Under the pieces are notes generated by a model, which made no database searches, was not told the origin of the DNA, and saw only the letters and a program-made list of their open reading frames with translations. A DNA stretch of 23,982 nucleotides, from the NCBI GenBank assembly GCA_024278345.1, contig JAJRTK010000113.1:1-23982 (forward strand). The letters are read 5' to 3'. A program made the position numbers and the translations under genes. The DNA is from a bacterium (lineage in GTDB: Bacteria > CSSED10-310 > JAJRTK01). This document shows positions 16,014-23,945 of the stretch, in pieces; the first letter of the stretch is position 1, and every line of letters starts with the position of its first letter.

Positions 16014-16280
16014 TCATTTCTTTCGCCTTCTCTTGTGGCGGTATCGGCTCCCGCCTTTCCAGCCTCGGGAACCGGATTTTGAGGCGGATTTTTGCTTCTT
16101 GGGTGGCCGCTTTTTCTGGACGGGAGCCTCCGCTGGCATCGGGAGCTCTTCCGGGACGGGAAGGAGCTCCTTGGGTGGCGGTCGCAGAAATTCCAGGATC
16201 TTGACCCAGGTTTCGTTTGGCAAGAGGACGGCAATGATAAGAGCGATTCCCAGGAAAAAAGTTGCGAGGATACTAGGCAT
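16014..16280 (-). CDS. Small membrane-anchored basic protein, unknown
   Basis: The 88-residue protein begins with one hydrophobic segment (ILATFFLGIALIIAVLL, 4-20). A proline- and glutamate-rich stretch follows (about 33-55), and it ends in a strongly basic tail (KKRPPKKQKSASKSG, then RYRHKRRRKK). I do not recognise the family. The layout suggests an inner-membrane anchor with a cytoplasmic nucleic-acid- or ribosome-binding tail, which is inference only. GGGAG lies ten bases before ATG. It sits between phosphofructokinase and the release-factor-like gene, all on the same strand. Both it and the release-factor-like protein end in basic tails. Confidence 0.6.
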   Translation of the reverse strand: MPSILATFFLGIALIIAVLLPNETWVKILEFLRPPPKELLPVPEELPMPAEAPVQKKRPPKKQKSASKSGSRGWKGGSRYRHKRRRKK

Positions 16281-16337
16281 CGGGTGAGCACTCCCTGTGT
16301 TTTCAAAGCTCCACGAAAAAACAAACGGTTTGCGAAG

Positions 16338-17456
16338 TCAGTCCCCGAAGGCTGTTCCCACCTGCCGCGCACTGCGGATCCAGGGATGGTCGATGGGAAC
16401 GGTCTTCCGCCTTCCCACAATCTCTTCCAAAGGAACGGCGACGGTACCTTGGCCTTGGACACCGACCATGATTCCATACCGTCCTTCCGCAATGAAGTCG
16501 ATACAGGCGGATCCTATCCGCGTTGCAAGAAGCCGATCGGCGGCTGAAGGCGCGCCTCCTCTTTGTAAGTGCCCCAGAATCGTCAATCTAGATTCCAGGT
16601 CCGTGAGGCGCTCGAGTCGGCGGGTAAGGCGGAGTGTATGCTCTGATCGGTGCGACCGGAGTTCCGTGAGGTGGTTCTTGATCTTTCTGCGTTCCTTGCC
16701 CTTCGCTTGGTCTTTCTTTTCAAGCAGCACCTGGACTTTGGCCGCGAGATCCAGAGGCATGGCTCCTTCGGAAACGGCGACGATGCTGAACCTCTTGCCG
16801 TCGCGGCTCCGGGATCGGATGGCGGCGGCGACCTTTTCAACGTTGTAGGGGATCTCCGGAATCAGAATGACATCGGCGCCTCCGGCCAGCCCCGCCCCCA
16901 AAGCCAGCCAGCCAGTATTGTGCCCCATGATCTCCACAACAATAATCCGGTGGTGGCTGTGGGCGGTACTGTGAAGGCGGTCGAGGGCCTCGGTAGCAAT
17001 GCCCAGGGCCGTATCGAAGCCGAATGTCACGTCTGTTCCCGCCACGTCGTTGTCGATGGTCTTGGGCAGCGTGATGATGTTCAGCCCCTTTTCCGCCAAC
17101 AGATGAGCATTTTTCTGCGTGCCGCCGCCGCCCAGACAGACCAGCACATCGAGTTGATGTTTTCGGTAAGTCTCTACCATGCTGTCCGTCATGTCCAGGA
17201 GCTTGCCACCGACGGGCATCTTGTGCGGCTTGTCGCGGCTGGTGCCCAGGATCGTGCCTCCTCGGGTCAAAATCCCCGAAAGCTGGCCCATGCCGAGGCG
17301 GATGGACCTGTTGGACATGAGCCCGCGAAACCCTTCGTAAAAACCCACGATGTCCGTGCCGAACACCTTGTGAGCTCCTTTGCCTACAGCCCGGATCGCC
17401 GCGTTGAGACCAGGACTGTCTCCACCCGAAGTCAGGATCCCGATATGTTTGGTCAT
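16338..17456 (-). CDS. pfkA: 6-phosphofructokinase (group III-like)
   Basis: The 372-residue enzyme phosphorylates fructose 6-phosphate in glycolysis. It has [13 protein letters not shown] (6-18), [10 protein letters not shown] (108-117), LPKTIDND (130-137; Asp135 is the catalytic base), [16 protein letters not shown] (177-185) and LGHLQRGG (294-301). At the phosphoryl-donor site, Gly112 corresponds to E. coli Gly104, which favours ATP. Lys132 corresponds to position 124, where Lys is typical of pyrophosphate enzymes. This G/K mix is known in the group III clade. The metal-binding Asp103 position is Gly111. GGAGGGAAG lies just upstream of ATG. It is followed by three same-strand genes that may be cotranscribed. 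A linker at about 245-285 is rich in charged residues. Confidence 0.93.
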   Translation of the reverse strand: MTKHIGILTSGGDSPGLNAAIRAVGKGAHKVFGTDIVGFYEGFRGLMSNRSIRLGMGQLSGILTRGGTILGTSRDKPHKMPVGGKLLDMTDSMVETYRKHQLDVLVCLGGGGTQKNAHLLAEKGLNIITLPKTIDNDVAGTDVTFGFDTALGIATEALDRLHSTAHSHHRIIVVEIMGHNTGWLALGAGLAGGADVILIPEIPYNVEKVAAAIRSRSRDGKRFSIVAVSEGAMPLDLAAKVQVLLEKKDQAKGKERRKIKNHLTELRSHRSEHTLRLTRRLERLTDLESRLTILGHLQRGGAPSAADRLLATRIGSACIDFIAEGRYGIMVGVQGQGTVAVPLEEIVGRRKTVPIDHPWIRSARQVGTAFGD

Positions 17457-17647
17457 CCGTCTTCCCTCCAGTTCTACCGGCCTAGCTCAAGGAATCCCGT
17501 CGAATCGCTGCTTTTCCACCGGCGGCGGTTCCGCGCCAAGGGCTAGATAGCGCTATGGATAGCATAGATTGCTCGACTTCTCGGCCTCTCCACCGAAAAA
17601 AACCGGACCTTTCAAATTTGTGAGCCCGAAGCCTTCCCATCGCCAGC

Positions 17648-18280
17648 TCACAAAAAGTAGACTCCTGTCAGGACAAGCCAATAGACTCCCACGACGAAGA
17701 AGATCGACAGTGTGGTGCGAACTCCCAGAAGCCCAAGGTTATGGATGGGGAAAGGAAACCCCCCAGGGAGCCGCACGGCGGCGAAGCGAAAGAATAGGGC
17801 GACCGAAAGGACGGAGAGGGCTACCAAACCGCGAAAGAGAGCCTGGCGAAGCTCAAGGGAGATGGGTTCGATTCCTGCCAGAGCTAGAAAACCAAGGATA
17901 AAATACCCCAAAGTCGGAAGCAAAATGCCAACCCGAAGAGGCCAGGCCGCGGAGTCACAAAAGCTCAGGAATTGAAGCAATTGCCCTTTCTCCTTTTCAC
18001 AGACCGCGAAGGAGGGTAGCTCTTGGAGGGTTATTTGGGCGGGATCTTCCGCGGTTTTGCCGCACCAGAGGCAGCGGCGGTTGCTTCGAGAGTAGATCCA
18101 TCGGCTCGCCAGCGGCCGGTGGAGGCCGATCATCGCCGCTGCAAGGAGAAGGCTCAAACCTGTCCCCAACGGTAGTTTCAGCATCATGATGAGGGTCAAT
18201 GGGATGAAGGCGAAAAGCAGAAATCCCACGAACCGGTCTCCCAGTTTGCTGGCCAAAGTGGTGTTTTGACCTGTTTTCAC
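17648..18280 (-). CDS. Membrane protein with CxxC motif, unknown
   Basis: From GTG 18280 the protein has 210 residues with five or six hydrophobic segments (for example VGFLLFAFIPLTLIMML, LLPTLGYFILGFLAL, SIFFVVGVYWLVLTGVYFL). A loop after the second segment holds RCLWCGK, then a Cys in FAVCEKEKG and another in FCDSAAW, a possible zinc- or metal-binding site. I do not recognise the family. The frame is open to 18427, but GTG 18280 has GGGAG eight bases upstream. The extra N-terminus would overlap the control region of the divergent gene. It lies 191 bases upstream of phosphofructokinase on the same strand. That gap shows no gene, only a 9-bp inverted repeat (17617-17654) and a T-tract. Confidence 0.65.
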   Translation of the reverse strand: MKTGQNTTLASKLGDRFVGFLLFAFIPLTLIMMLKLPLGTGLSLLLAAAMIGLHRPLASRWIYSRSNRRCLWCGKTAEDPAQITLQELPSFAVCEKEKGQLLQFLSFCDSAAWPLRVGILLPTLGYFILGFLALAGIEPISLELRQALFRGLVALSVLSVALFFRFAAVRLPGGFPFPIHNLGLLGVRTTLSIFFVVGVYWLVLTGVYFL

Positions 18281-18414
18281 AGCGAAGATCTCCCGTCGAA
18301 GTCGGCGCGTGACCGATCCTGGCGGCCATGACCAGACCCGGCTCTGGCCGCCGCTTTGAACCGGTGTCCACTCCTGAAAGTGCCGCGAATGATTTTTTTG
18401 GTAAACTGAACAGT

Positions 18415-19053
18415 ATGATGAAGTCAAGTCAGCTCAGATGGAAGCTCCCTAAAATCCACCGTTCAAGAATTGGGCTGGTCTTTGCCTATGGGTTGGCCTG
18501 CCTGGCATTCCCCTTTTCGGCTCTGTGTGGGAACCCGGCGGCTCTGGACCAAGAGACCGGTTTTTGCGGTGCCATCTTCGGAATGTCGCCCCACCAGGTG
18601 GGGGTGGCAGCGCTCGCGGGACAGCGTGAGGGATTGGAAATGGGGCGCCGGCCCGGAGATCAGGCCAACTTTCGAGGGGTTGTGGTCGAGGCTGTCGAGT
18701 ACGGATTCCAGAATGGCCGGCTCGGTGTTATCTGGCTTCGCGTGGATGATCCCAAGAGAGCCTCGAAGCTCTACCGCCTCCTGGTCCAAGTGTACGGCAA
18801 ACCGAAAGCCGACCCTTACCGGCCCTGGATCAGGGAGTGGGCCGGCACCCGAAACCGGATTCGCTTCGAGGTGCTAGACGGCGAAGGCCGAGCAAAAATT
18901 CGGATCTCGGGCTCCAAGCACTCACTCATGTTGTTCGGGGGGCTTCGAAAAGTTCGGCGGCCTAGGCGGGGGGCGGCCGATCCAGCCCTCGACCCATCGC
19001 GGCAGCAAGTGAAACCGCAACGGGATAAATACGGCTACTTTTCCGAAGACTGA
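18415..19053 (+). CDS. Putative secreted protein, unknown
   Basis: From ATG 18415 (or 18418) this is 212 residues. The N-terminus looks like a signal peptide: a basic stretch (KLPKIHRSR), a hydrophobic core (IGLVFAYGLACLAFPFSA) and a likely cut after ALCG or nearby. The mature part holds GFCGAIFGMSPHQVG and VEYGFQNGRLGVIWLRVDD, then LYRLLVQVYGKP. This resembles small periplasmic proteins whose FGMS...Y.F.(D/N)GRL pattern compares two states, but I cannot name a family. The C-terminal 40 residues are charged and probably disordered. The frame opens earlier (18328) but lacks a ribosome site there, and none is obvious at 18415 either. It converges on the kinase gene, with 13 bases between stops. 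Confidence 0.65.
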   Translation: MMKSSQLRWKLPKIHRSRIGLVFAYGLACLAFPFSALCGNPAALDQETGFCGAIFGMSPHQVGVAALAGQREGLEMGRRPGDQANFRGVVVEAVEYGFQNGRLGVIWLRVDDPKRASKLYRLLVQVYGKPKADPYRPWIREWAGTRNRIRFEVLDGEGRAKIRISGSKHSLMLFGGLRKVRRPRRGAADPALDPSRQQVKPQRDKYGYFSED

Positions 19054-19066
19054 CGGGCTCGGTTCA

Positions 19067-22000
19067 TCAAATTTTCGGGCCGGCCCAACTCGAACCCGGG
19101 GTTCCCGGCCCGCTGGGATCCGGGTCCAGAAGAAGCCGGAGCCGGCGCGGGATGTCGTCCTTGATTTGCCCGCGGATCAGTTGCTTGGGGCCGCCAGTCA
19201 CGAAAGCGGCCTGAGCCCGCTCAAGACCGTTGATGGCCTGGCATAGTGGGCTTTCGGTAAGGAGGTCGAGGGGGGAAGCCAGCTCTTTGGCGCGAGCAAG
19301 ACAAGGGTTGCCGTCCCTTCCTTGAGCCAAAAGAGCGTGGCCCTGCTCGCAAAGGCAGAGAGCCTGGGAATAGCGGTCATCAAGGGAATCGAACAGCCTC
19401 GCTGCCCGACGCGTCATTTCATCGCCGCGGGATGCATTGTTGGCCGCGAGCCTTTCCAGGCGAGACATCTGGAGCAAGGTACGCGCCTCAAATCTTCTAT
19501 CTCCAGTCTCCCGGTGAACAGCGAGCGCCTGTTCCAGAAGGCGCCGGGCCATGAGGGGATCACCCTGATCCAGAAGAAGAGCGGACAGATTGCACCGGGT
19601 GATCGCCTCGGTATAGCGGTCCCCTATTTTTCTGCTTAGCTCCAGGGCCTCGTGAAAGAGAAGCTGCGCCTTGTCCAGCTTGCCCTGGTGGTGGTGCAAC
19701 CGGGCCAGGTTTCCGGTGACGAGAGCGGCGGATCGGTAATCGCTGGCCTCCCGGGCCAAGGAGAGAGCCAGCTCCCATCGGCTGACGGCTCCGGAGAAGT
19801 CCCCGGTGAGGAAGAGATCTTCACCAAGATTGGCATGCTGAACGGCTTCACCTCGAAGGTAGCCCACACTCCGGTGGATCTTCAGCGCCTTTTCGTACAG
19901 GGGCCTCGCCAGATCCAGGCGGCTCTCGGTGCTGTGCAGGACCGCCAAGCTTCCAAGAATGTTCCCCTCGTTGATGGGGTCTCCCACTTGGCGTGTCAGT
20001 TTCAGGGCCTCGTCGAAGAGCTTTCGGGCCTTGTTTCTCCGACCCTGTTGCTTTTGGAGAGATGCGAGATTGGCCAAGTTGAAGGCCTGGGACCGCAGAT
20101 TTCCAGTTGTTTGGTGGATCTCCAGTGAGCGCTCGTAATGTTCCCGCGCTTCAATGAAGTGGCCCCGTCGATGCTCCAGGGTTCCCAGTGCCATGAGGAT
20201 CTGGCCCTCCTGGCCAAGATCGCCGGCCCGTCGGGAGAGATTTAGGGCCTGCTCCAGGCAGCTTTGGCCTTCCGCCGACTCTCCCGCCGCATCGCGAGCG
20301 GCTCCAAGGCGAAAGAGCCCTTCGATTTCCAGACTGCCGTCGCAGAGGTCCCGTGCCTCTTGCAGTGCCGTTTTGTGCAGCTCGATGGCCTCCTCGATCT
20401 TGCCCTGGCTCTGCAAAAGGAGTTTCGCCAATTCATTGCGGGCCTTCACCGATTGGGAAGAGGGCCCTGGCCGCAGATGGAAATAGGCACGATAAAGGCG
20501 AATCGCTTCACTGTTGAGATGGCGGTGCCTGGCGACAACAGCGGCCCGAAGATAGGCATCTAGGGCTCGATCCCGGTCTTCCGCCAGTTCCCAATGATGT
20601 CCCATGGATGCCAGTCGTTCACTTTCGAGCCCGAGCCCGCCGGCCTCCAGCAGCTCCGCGGCTCGTCGGTGCAGACTTTGGCGTTCCTCCAAGGGGATCG
20701 CGCCATAGGCCATGGAACGAAAATGGTCGTGAACAAACCTCAACCGCCCGGCCTTCGGTTCCACCAGAATCTGTCTGTTCAGCAACTCTTCCAAGGCATC
20801 GAGAGCCGAGATTTTCTCCGGCTTGAGGAGGCGCTCCAGGAGTTCGGCATCAATTTCGGCGCCGAGGACCGAGCAACAAGTGATGGTTTTTCGTGCCTTG
20901 GTGCCGACGCCGTCGAGCCTCCGACGCATCAACTCCTGTAGGGAGCGCGGAAGGGGAAGGGCCTCGTAGATCGCCTCGTAAGAGCTGTCCTCTCCGCTCA
21001 CTGAAACCTGCCAACAACCCACTTCATCTCTAGAAAGAAGGCCGTCGGCCACCATGGCGTGGAGATACTCGGCGACGAAGAAAGGATTGCCTTCCGCCTG
21101 CTGTGCCAGTAACCGGACGAAAAGCTCAGGCGGCGCGGAAAGGCCGAGCATGTCCGCCACAATCCGGCCGATCCCGTTTTCGTCCAGGGGCTCGAGAAGA
21201 AGCTTGGAGCAGCGGCGCGAGCTTTCCAGAGCCTCGAGCTCTGGAAGAGCATTCTCCGTGCGATAGAGACAGACGACCAGGAGACGGCTTCGTTCCAGGC
21301 GGCCGGAGTCCAGAAGAAGGCGTAAGAAACCCAGGGCAAGATCGTCCGCCCACTGGAAATCGTCGAGAATCAGTAAGACGGGATCCGCCATTGCCAGGTT
21401 CAAGAAGGTCTCCGCCAAGTAACTGAGAAGCCTGAGCCTGGCTGCCCGCGGGGGAAGATCTACCGGCTCCGGGTAGAGCTCCTGGCCCGGGAGCTTCTCT
21501 AGCGCGGGCTCATAGAGGGCAAGAATCTTACCGCGGTTGCCCAGCAGCAGGTTTGTTTCCTGGAAACCGAGTTCCCGGCAGCGGTCGGCAATGGACTGCA
21601 GAGGGCGCCGGAGTGCCTGGAGTGGCGCCATGGTTGGAGCTTCCCCCGGGATACCACCAGCCAATGGACGAGCCTCGCCCGTCAAGATTAGAAGACCTGT
21701 TCGGGCCGTTGCCGAGGCTAATTCCAGGGCGAGCCTCGTCTTGCCTACGCCCCGTTCGCCACCTATCAGAAGCACTTCACCTTTGGGCGTCGCCGCAAGG
21801 GCGCCGGCCCGGTTTCGCAATCGGCCGAACAGCTTTTCGCGGCCTGTGAACCCCGGGCGGTAAAGAAAGGCCCGTGGCTGCGGAGATGGTTCCGCAACCG
21901 CCGAATCCGCGCCCAGGAGCAAGAGATCCGAAGCTACGTCACCCGCGTATCCCGGCCGCGCTCGGGGATGTTTGGCCAACAACCGCAGCACCAGATCGTC

Positions 22001-22894
22001 AAGCTTCTTAGAGATCCCTTCCACGTAGCGTGACGGAGGGGCGGGCATTTTCTGCAAGTGGGCCTCCAGCAGCTCTTTTTTAGTCCGGCCACGGAAGGGT
22101 GGTTTCCCCGTGAGCAGCTCGTACAGCAGGCAGCCAAGGCCATAGAGATCGGCTCTTGCATCCACGGGCGAGCCCAGGATTTGCTCCGGCGACATGTAGG
22201 CCACCGTTCCGCCGCCCTCGCTTCGAAGAGCCAGGGAGTCGCGGCCAAGGCGTCCGCCAAATTGAGACATCAAGCCAAAATCCACGACCACCGGTCGCCC
22301 TCCGGTGGTGACCAGGATATTCTCCGGCTTGAGATCCAGGTGAACCAGCCCCTCTCCATGAAGAAAAGCCAGAGGTCCGCAGAGCCGACGAACCACGGTC
22401 AGAACCTTGAGAATCTCTGGGTTGTCAGTGGTCGCTTCCCCTTCGGAAACGGGCAGCTCTCCGCCGGTGGAAAAGCCGTCCACGGCTTGGTCGGCGACAG
22501 GAAAAGTGTTGGCGACCTCCCCATCGAGTGCCCCCCCGATACTGCTTTGTTGTACCGACAAGGTCCACCAATCCGAATGCTTCCCCGAATCCACCGGGAG
22601 CCCACAATATCGCCGAAGGGACTGACCCCTTACGATCTCCATGGCGTACCATGGAACTCCTTCTTCGACGCCTTCTCCCAAAACCCGTGCGATCCCGGGA
22701 TGCCGAATCCTGGAGAGTGCCCTCAATTCTCGCCGGAGCCCTTGAAGAAAAGAGACATGAGGCACGAGTACCGTCTTGAGAGCGACTTCGCTCCCCGACT
22801 CCAGATGTCTGGCGCGGTACACAATGCCCATTCCGCCTCGGCCAAGAGCTTCGAGAATCCGGTAGGGCCCGATTTGCGTCGGTAGTCGTGTCAT
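19067..22894 (-). CDS. Serine/threonine protein kinase with AAA ATPase and TPR repeats (STAND-like sensor)
   Basis: From ATG 22894 the protein has 1275 residues. The kinase domain (10-330) has GRGGMG (18-23), Lys40 in VALK, HLDLKPEN (185-192), DFG (205-207) and SPEQ (235-238). Residues about 100-158 are a low-complexity insert before the catalytic loop. The catalytic loop has Leu instead of Arg before the Asp, so it is a non-RD kinase. An AAA module follows with Walker A GERGVGKT (379-386) and Walker B VLLILDDFQWAD (506-517). Many TPRs follow from about 770 to 1240 (AFNLANLASLQKQQGRRNKA, ALVTGNLARLHHHQGKLDKA). This PknK/AfsR-like design is common in Myxococcota and relatives and is thought to sense signals by oligomerising. 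The frame is open to 23206, but that part carries a repeat copy, so the shorter start is preferred although its ribosome site is weak. Confidence 0.9.
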   Translation of the reverse strand: MTRLPTQIGPYRILEALGRGGMGIVYRARHLESGSEVALKTVLVPHVSFLQGLRRELRALSRIRHPGIARVLGEGVEEGVPWYAMEIVRGQSLRRYCGLPVDSGKHSDWWTLSVQQSSIGGALDGEVANTFPVADQAVDGFSTGGELPVSEGEATTDNPEILKVLTVVRRLCGPLAFLHGEGLVHLDLKPENILVTTGGRPVVVDFGLMSQFGGRLGRDSLALRSEGGGTVAYMSPEQILGSPVDARADLYGLGCLLYELLTGKPPFRGRTKKELLEAHLQKMPAPPSRYVEGISKKLDDLVLRLLAKHPRARPGYAGDVASDLLLLGADSAVAEPSPQPRAFLYRPGFTGREKLFGRLRNRAGALAATPKGEVLLIGGERGVGKTRLALELASATARTGLLILTGEARPLAGGIPGEAPTMAPLQALRRPLQSIADRCRELGFQETNLLLGNRGKILALYEPALEKLPGQELYPEPVDLPPRAARLRLLSYLAETFLNLAMADPVLLILDDFQWADDLALGFLRLLLDSGRLERSRLLVVCLYRTENALPELEALESSRRCSKLLLEPLDENGIGRIVADMLGLSAPPELFVRLLAQQAEGNPFFVAEYLHAMVADGLLSRDEVGCWQVSVSGEDSSYEAIYEALPLPRSLQELMRRRLDGVGTKARKTITCCSVLGAEIDAELLERLLKPEKISALDALEELLNRQILVEPKAGRLRFVHDHFRSMAYGAIPLEERQSLHRRAAELLEAGGLGLESERLASMGHHWELAEDRDRALDAYLRAAVVARHRHLNSEAIRLYRAYFHLRPGPSSQSVKARNELAKLLLQSQGKIEEAIELHKTALQEARDLCDGSLEIEGLFRLGAARDAAGESAEGQSCLEQALNLSRRAGDLGQEGQILMALGTLEHRRGHFIEAREHYERSLEIHQTTGNLRSQAFNLANLASLQKQQGRRNKARKLFDEALKLTRQVGDPINEGNILGSLAVLHSTESRLDLARPLYEKALKIHRSVGYLRGEAVQHANLGEDLFLTGDFSGAVSRWELALSLAREASDYRSAALVTGNLARLHHHQGKLDKAQLLFHEALELSRKIGDRYTEAITRCNLSALLLDQGDPLMARRLLEQALAVHRETGDRRFEARTLLQMSRLERLAANNASRGDEMTRRAARLFDSLDDRYSQALCLCEQGHALLAQGRDGNPCLARAKELASPLDLLTESPLCQAINGLERAQAAFVTGGPKQLIRGQIKDDIPRRLRLLLDPDPSGPGTPGSSWAGPKI

Positions 22895-23334
22895 AAGCTG
22901 AGAAAGAGGAAGATTCAGAAAGATACGATTTCCATCAACCTCCAGCTTAACCGATGAACACCCCCACGGTCCATGACGACAAAACCCGGGATCTCTTTCG
23001 GTCACTTTCCCGCGACCCATTGTCCCGCTTTGCGTGGATACCCCCGAAACTGAAGGGTGTGGCCGCGGGATACCGCGGTGCAAAGGAGCGTCGAACTGGG
23101 GTGGTGCTCCGGCCTTCGGGCAATGAATGGCGAGAGCGGTGACAATGGCGAGCAGCGGGTGCCGGATGGCGCCTGATGGGAGCGGAACGCAACACAAAGA
23201 AAGCAAAGGGATTACCGAAGACTACGCCCTGGACGAAGACCGCGATCCGAACTGGCCCACCTTCCGTAGATGCCCGAGGAGAAAAAATTGCACGACGGCC
23301 TCAGACTGCCGCCAAAACCATCGAAATACATCTC
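22895..23334. other. Intergenic region between kinase and Flp pilin genes
   Basis: About 440 bases separate the kinase start from the pilin promoter. An open frame continuing the kinase upstream crosses repeat copy R3 and has no family resemblance. Apart from R3 I see no gene, RNA or clear promoter for the kinase here. Confidence 0.55.
23131..23200 (+). repeat. Dispersed hairpin repeat, copy R3
   Basis: The core GATGGGAGCGGAACGCAAC lies at about 23175-23193. Just before it is an 8-bp stem with two G-U pairs and a GGAT loop (CGGGTGCC 23156-23163, GGCGCCTG 23168-23175). Upstream, GAGCGGTGACAATGGCGAGC matches copy R2 closely, and the AATGGCGAG motif is itself repeated at 23125 and 23144. It lies upstream of the pilin genes in the same orientation. 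Confidence 0.8.
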
Positions 23335-23364
23335 TTGACAGATGGCCTAGCTCTTCTCTACAAT
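23335..23364 (+). promoter_or_regulatory. Sigma-70 promoter for the Flp pilin genes
   Basis: TTGACA (23335-23340) is separated by 18 bases from TACAAT (23359-23364). This is the closest match to the sigma-70 consensus in the window. Transcription would start near 23371, leaving a leader of about 35 bases before the GTG start of the first pilin. Confidence 0.75.
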
Positions 23365-23405
23365 CCTTCTCCAAACGGGGCCGAAACTGGCAAAGGGGCC
23401 GAAAA

Positions 23406-23630
23406 GTGCGTGGGTTATTGATTCGGATCAACAAGACCCTCAGGGATCGAACGGGGCAAGGGATGACGGAGTATATTCTCATCGTCGTCCTTGTGGCGAT
23501 TCTGGCGATCTTCAGCATTCGGATGTTCGGCGGAAAAGTTGGGGAAGCCGCCCGCCGTGCCGGGGATGCCGTGACCAATGGATCCTGCTGCACGGGGCAT
23601 CCACCCTATGTTGGGAAGTCAACAAATTGA
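23406..23630 (+). CDS. Flp-type prepilin 1
   Basis: The 74-residue type IVb prepilin begins at GTG, with AAAGGGG seven bases upstream. The longer open frame upstream crosses the promoter and a repeat. A 17-residue basic leader ends in Gly, followed by QGMTEY. This matches the Flp processing rule (cut after Gly, then XXXXEY) for the TadV/FppA peptidase. The hydrophobic assembly helix follows (ILIVVLVAILAIFSIRMF). The mature pilin is 57 residues and ends in a CC pair (SCCTGHPP), which is unusual for Flp pilins and could form disulfides or a surface contact. It would be exported to the inner membrane and assembled by a Tad machine, which is not in the window. Confidence 0.88.
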   Translation: MRGLLIRINKTLRDRTGQGMTEYILIVVLVAILAIFSIRMFGGKVGEAARRAGDAVTNGSCCTGHPPYVGKSTN

Positions 23631-23812
23631 AGTGGATCACTGAGATCATCAGGGATGAGTCGGGGCAGACGATGACCGAGTACGCGCTACTGGTGGCATT
23701 GATCGCCGTGGCACTCATCGTTGTCTACCAGTACTATGGCTCCGCCATCCAGAACCGTTTCATCGGCTCGGGCAATACTCTCTACGGGGCGACCAACAAC
23801 TGCGGTCACTGA
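23627..23812 (+). CDS. flp: Flp-type prepilin 2
   Basis: The 61-residue Flp prepilin starts at TTG, which overlaps the stop of the first pilin as TTGA. GGGAAG lies eight bases upstream, so the two are probably translated together. The 13-residue leader MKWITEIIRDESG is followed by QTMTEY, a standard Flp cut site, and a hydrophobic helix (ALLVALIAVALIVVYQYYG). The mature product is 48 residues. It is closer to the classic Flp major pilin than its partner, with a single Cys near the C-terminus (NNCGH). Tad assembly genes may lie beyond the right edge. Confidence 0.9.
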   Translation: MKWITEIIRDESGQTMTEYALLVALIAVALIVVYQYYGSAIQNRFIGSGNTLYGATNNCGH

Positions 23813-23880
23813 TGCCGGACAAGCCTCGGGTGTGGGACGCATGAAGGAGGGCAAGGTGTCAGGGAACCGCTCTCTTTTCC

Positions 23881-23945
23881 TTGGGTTGTCTTCCGCTCCC
23901 GTCGGCGGCAGTCCGTCCGCCGACACTCGCCTTTCAGCGACCACC
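23881..23945 (-). repeat. Dispersed hairpin repeat, copy R5
   Basis: On the minus strand the core reads GACGGGAGCGGAAGACAACC. Just before it is a perfect 8-bp stem (GTCGGCGG 23901-23908, CCGCCGAC 23917-23924, 8-base loop), and before that GCTGAAAGGCGAGTG, as in copies R1-R3. It lies after the pilin genes and points back towards them, the only copy not facing a following gene in the window. Nothing else is seen from 23813 to the edge. Confidence 0.75.

Noticed and set aside
15968-16492. Release-factor-like gene extended to 16492
   Set aside because: It would overlap the small membrane gene and the end of phosphofructokinase; ATG 15967 has a good ribosome site.
17617-17654. 9-bp inverted repeat TTTGTGAGC/GCTCACAAA as a terminator
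   Set aside because: The stem includes the stop codon region, has a 20-base loop, and the T-run on the minus strand is about 15 bases further on.
22895-23206. Kinase gene extended to the ATG at 23206
   Set aside because: The extra 104 residues cross dispersed repeat R3 and show no domain; the kinase fold begins right after the ATG at 22894.
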